Shown: positions 4,556 to 5,557 of the stretch, piece after piece
Layout: each line of letters opens with the position of its first letter
How positions within the stretch are numbered: position 1 is the first letter of the stretch
Source: Sulfurimonas sp.
GTDB lineage: Bacteria > Campylobacterota > Campylobacteria > Campylobacterales > Sulfurimonadaceae
Assembly: GCA_030673275.1 (NCBI GenBank)
Contig: DAOVJL010000097.1
Span: 1-5,557 of the forward strand
DNA: 5,557 bases
Direction of reading: 5' to 3'
Position numbers and translations under genes: made by a program
The notes under the pieces: generated by a model
Told to the model about the DNA's origin: nothing
The model's input: only the letters and a program-made list of their open reading frames with translations
Database searches by the model: none

Positions 4556-5557
4556 TCAGTACCATTCCAAAAGTTTTGTTACTTCATCGACTACAAAAGT
4601 TTTAAGTGTTGTCTTCCCAAGAGGTTTTTTAGATAGAAGAACTTTTGTTATTTTTTGCATTTTTGCCTCTTTTAGCCTAACATCCATTCCATAAACCTCT
4701 CTAACATCACCAACAAGTGAAACTTCACCTATAAAAACAGTCTCTTTTGATATGACTCTATCCCTAAAGCTACTAATTATTGCTGCTAGTATTGCTAAAT
4801 CGGCAGATGTTTCCGTAATTTTAATGCCACCTGTTATATTTATAAACACATCGTAGCCTGATAGTGGAATCTCTAGCTTCCTCTCCAAGAGTGCTAAGAG
4901 CATATTTAGTCTATTATTATCAAAACCTGTTGCTTGTCTTTTTGAGTTTGGTGTATGTGATTCTGAAACAAGAGCTTGAACTTCTAATATAATAGGGCGA
5001 GAGCCTTCCATAACAACTGTTAGTGCTGAGCCAGCTTGTTCTGAGTTACGATTGAAAAACCTTGAAGCAACATCTGTGGCAGAGACCAAACCATTATTTT
5101 TCATCTCAAATACACCAATCTCGCTTGTTGGACCAAAACGGTTTTTAAAACCACGCAGTATTCTTAACTCCTGAGAGGAGTCTCCTTCAAAATACAAAAC
5201 TGTGTCAACCATATGTTCAAGCACACGAGGACCGGCAATAGAACCCTCTTTTGTGATATGCCCAATGATAAAGATGGCTATATTTTTTTCTTTAGCTATT
5301 CTCATAAGTTCAAAAGTAATTTGTCTTACTTGTGTTACTGAGCCTGGAGCAGATGTTATGGCTTCAGAATATAGGGTTTGGATCGAATCAATGATTATAA
5401 AATCATACTTACGATGTTCAAGTTCAACTAAAACTTGCTCCAACCTAATCTCACTAAGAAGATATAGAGTGTCATAATTTGCATCCAAACGATTAGCACG
5501 AAGTTTTATCTGTCCGCTTGACTCTTCACCTGTTACATATAGAACATTTTTTCCGCT
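4556..5557 (-). CDS. radA: DNA repair protein RadA/Sms (5' end outside the window)
   Basis: RadA is a RecA-like ATPase, reported as a DnaB-type helicase, that helps process recombination intermediates. The frame is open to the right edge, giving 333 visible codons. The family is usually about 450 aa, so the N-terminal zinc finger and most of the ATP-binding loop are missing. The visible part starts just after the expected Walker A site with L-Y-V-T-G-E-E-S and Q-I-K-L-R-A. Walker B follows (Y-D-F-I-I-I-D-S, ending near visible residue 58), then I-G-H-I-T-K-E-G and the RadA-specific K-N-R-F-G motif (138-142). The Lon-protease-like C-terminal domain starts near 175 and includes N-I-T-G-G-I-K-I, S-A-D-L-A-I-L-A and F-I-G-E-V-S-L-V-G. 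An in-frame TTG at 5488 is internal: the conserved coding continues upstream of it. It ends 63 bp before the 86-aa gene. Confidence 0.96.
   Translation of the reverse strand, partial: SGKNVLYVTGEESSGQIKLRANRLDANYDTLYLLSEIRLEQVLVELEHRKYDFIIIDSIQTLYSEAITSAPGSVTQVRQITFELMRIAKEKNIAIFIIGHITKEGSIAGPRVLEHMVDTVLYFEGDSSQELRILRGFKNRFGPTSEIGVFEMKNNGLVSATDVASRFFNRNSEQAGSALTVVMEGSRPIILEVQALVSESHTPNSKRQATGFDNNRLNMLLALLERKLEIPLSGYDVFINITGGIKITETSADLAILAAIISSFRDRVISKETVFIGEVSLVGDVREVYGMDVRLKEAKMQKITKVLLSKKPLGKTTLKTFVVDEVTKLLEWY

Noticed and set aside
5202..5477. 91-codon open frame on the plus strand inside radA
   Set aside because: It lies wholly antisense to the well-conserved RadA ATPase region, has a Ser/Cys/Ile-rich composition typical of a shadow frame, and shows no recognisable domain.
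5486..5488. TTG as a possible start codon for radA
   Set aside because: The same frame continues upstream to the window edge with conserved RadA residues (L-Y-V-T-G-E-E-S and Q-I-K-L-R-A), so the gene is partial and this codon is an internal leucine.
1..5557. Mobile elements, CRISPR arrays, tRNA or rRNA genes, toxin-antitoxin or defence systems
   Set aside because: No transposase or integrase, spaced direct repeats, cloverleaf sequence or known defence domain was seen on either strand.

Overview
The window is an AT-rich stretch (roughly 30% G+C by eye) that most resembles a Campylobacterota (Epsilonproteobacteria) chromosome, perhaps a Sulfurimonas-like marine or sediment bacterium. The grounds are the base composition, the fliL-acpS gene pair (also adjacent in Campylobacter jejuni and Helicobacter pylori, from memory), the periplasmic 7TMR-DISMED2-type sensor and the codon use. 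The genus is an inference.

Left part (1-2250): the N-terminal end of a secreted or membrane-anchored sensor-type protein runs leftward off the window edge. It is divergent from a TetR-family repressor. The divergent gap holds a very good sigma-70 promoter for tetR, with an imperfect 20-bp palindrome filling the space between its -35 and -10, so autorepression is likely. Downstream of tetR lie a 232-aa probable outer-membrane beta-barrel protein and an 85-aa protein of unknown function. Each is preceded by its own extended -10 promoter candidate. The barrel gene has an (AT)7 tract in codons 2-7 and almost no 5' leader.

Middle part (2229-3292): a hairpin terminator separates the rightward genes from a leftward orphan OmpR/PhoB-type response regulator. 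Divergent from the regulator is a small ThiS-type sulfur carrier protein.

Right part (3266-5557): all genes here are leftward. In order of transcription they are radA (5' end outside the window), an 86-aa unknown protein, fliL and acpS. The fliL stop and acpS start touch (TAAATG), and acpS overlaps the end of thiS tail-to-tail by 27 bp. fliL has a good promoter of its own, whose -35 contains the stop codon of the 86-aa gene.

Most of the window is ordinary chromosomal housekeeping and regulatory content. I see no mobile element, CRISPR array, RNA gene or multi-gene defence system. The points most worth a second look are the possible phase-variable outer-membrane gene, the tetR operator in its divergent setting, and the two small unknown proteins.
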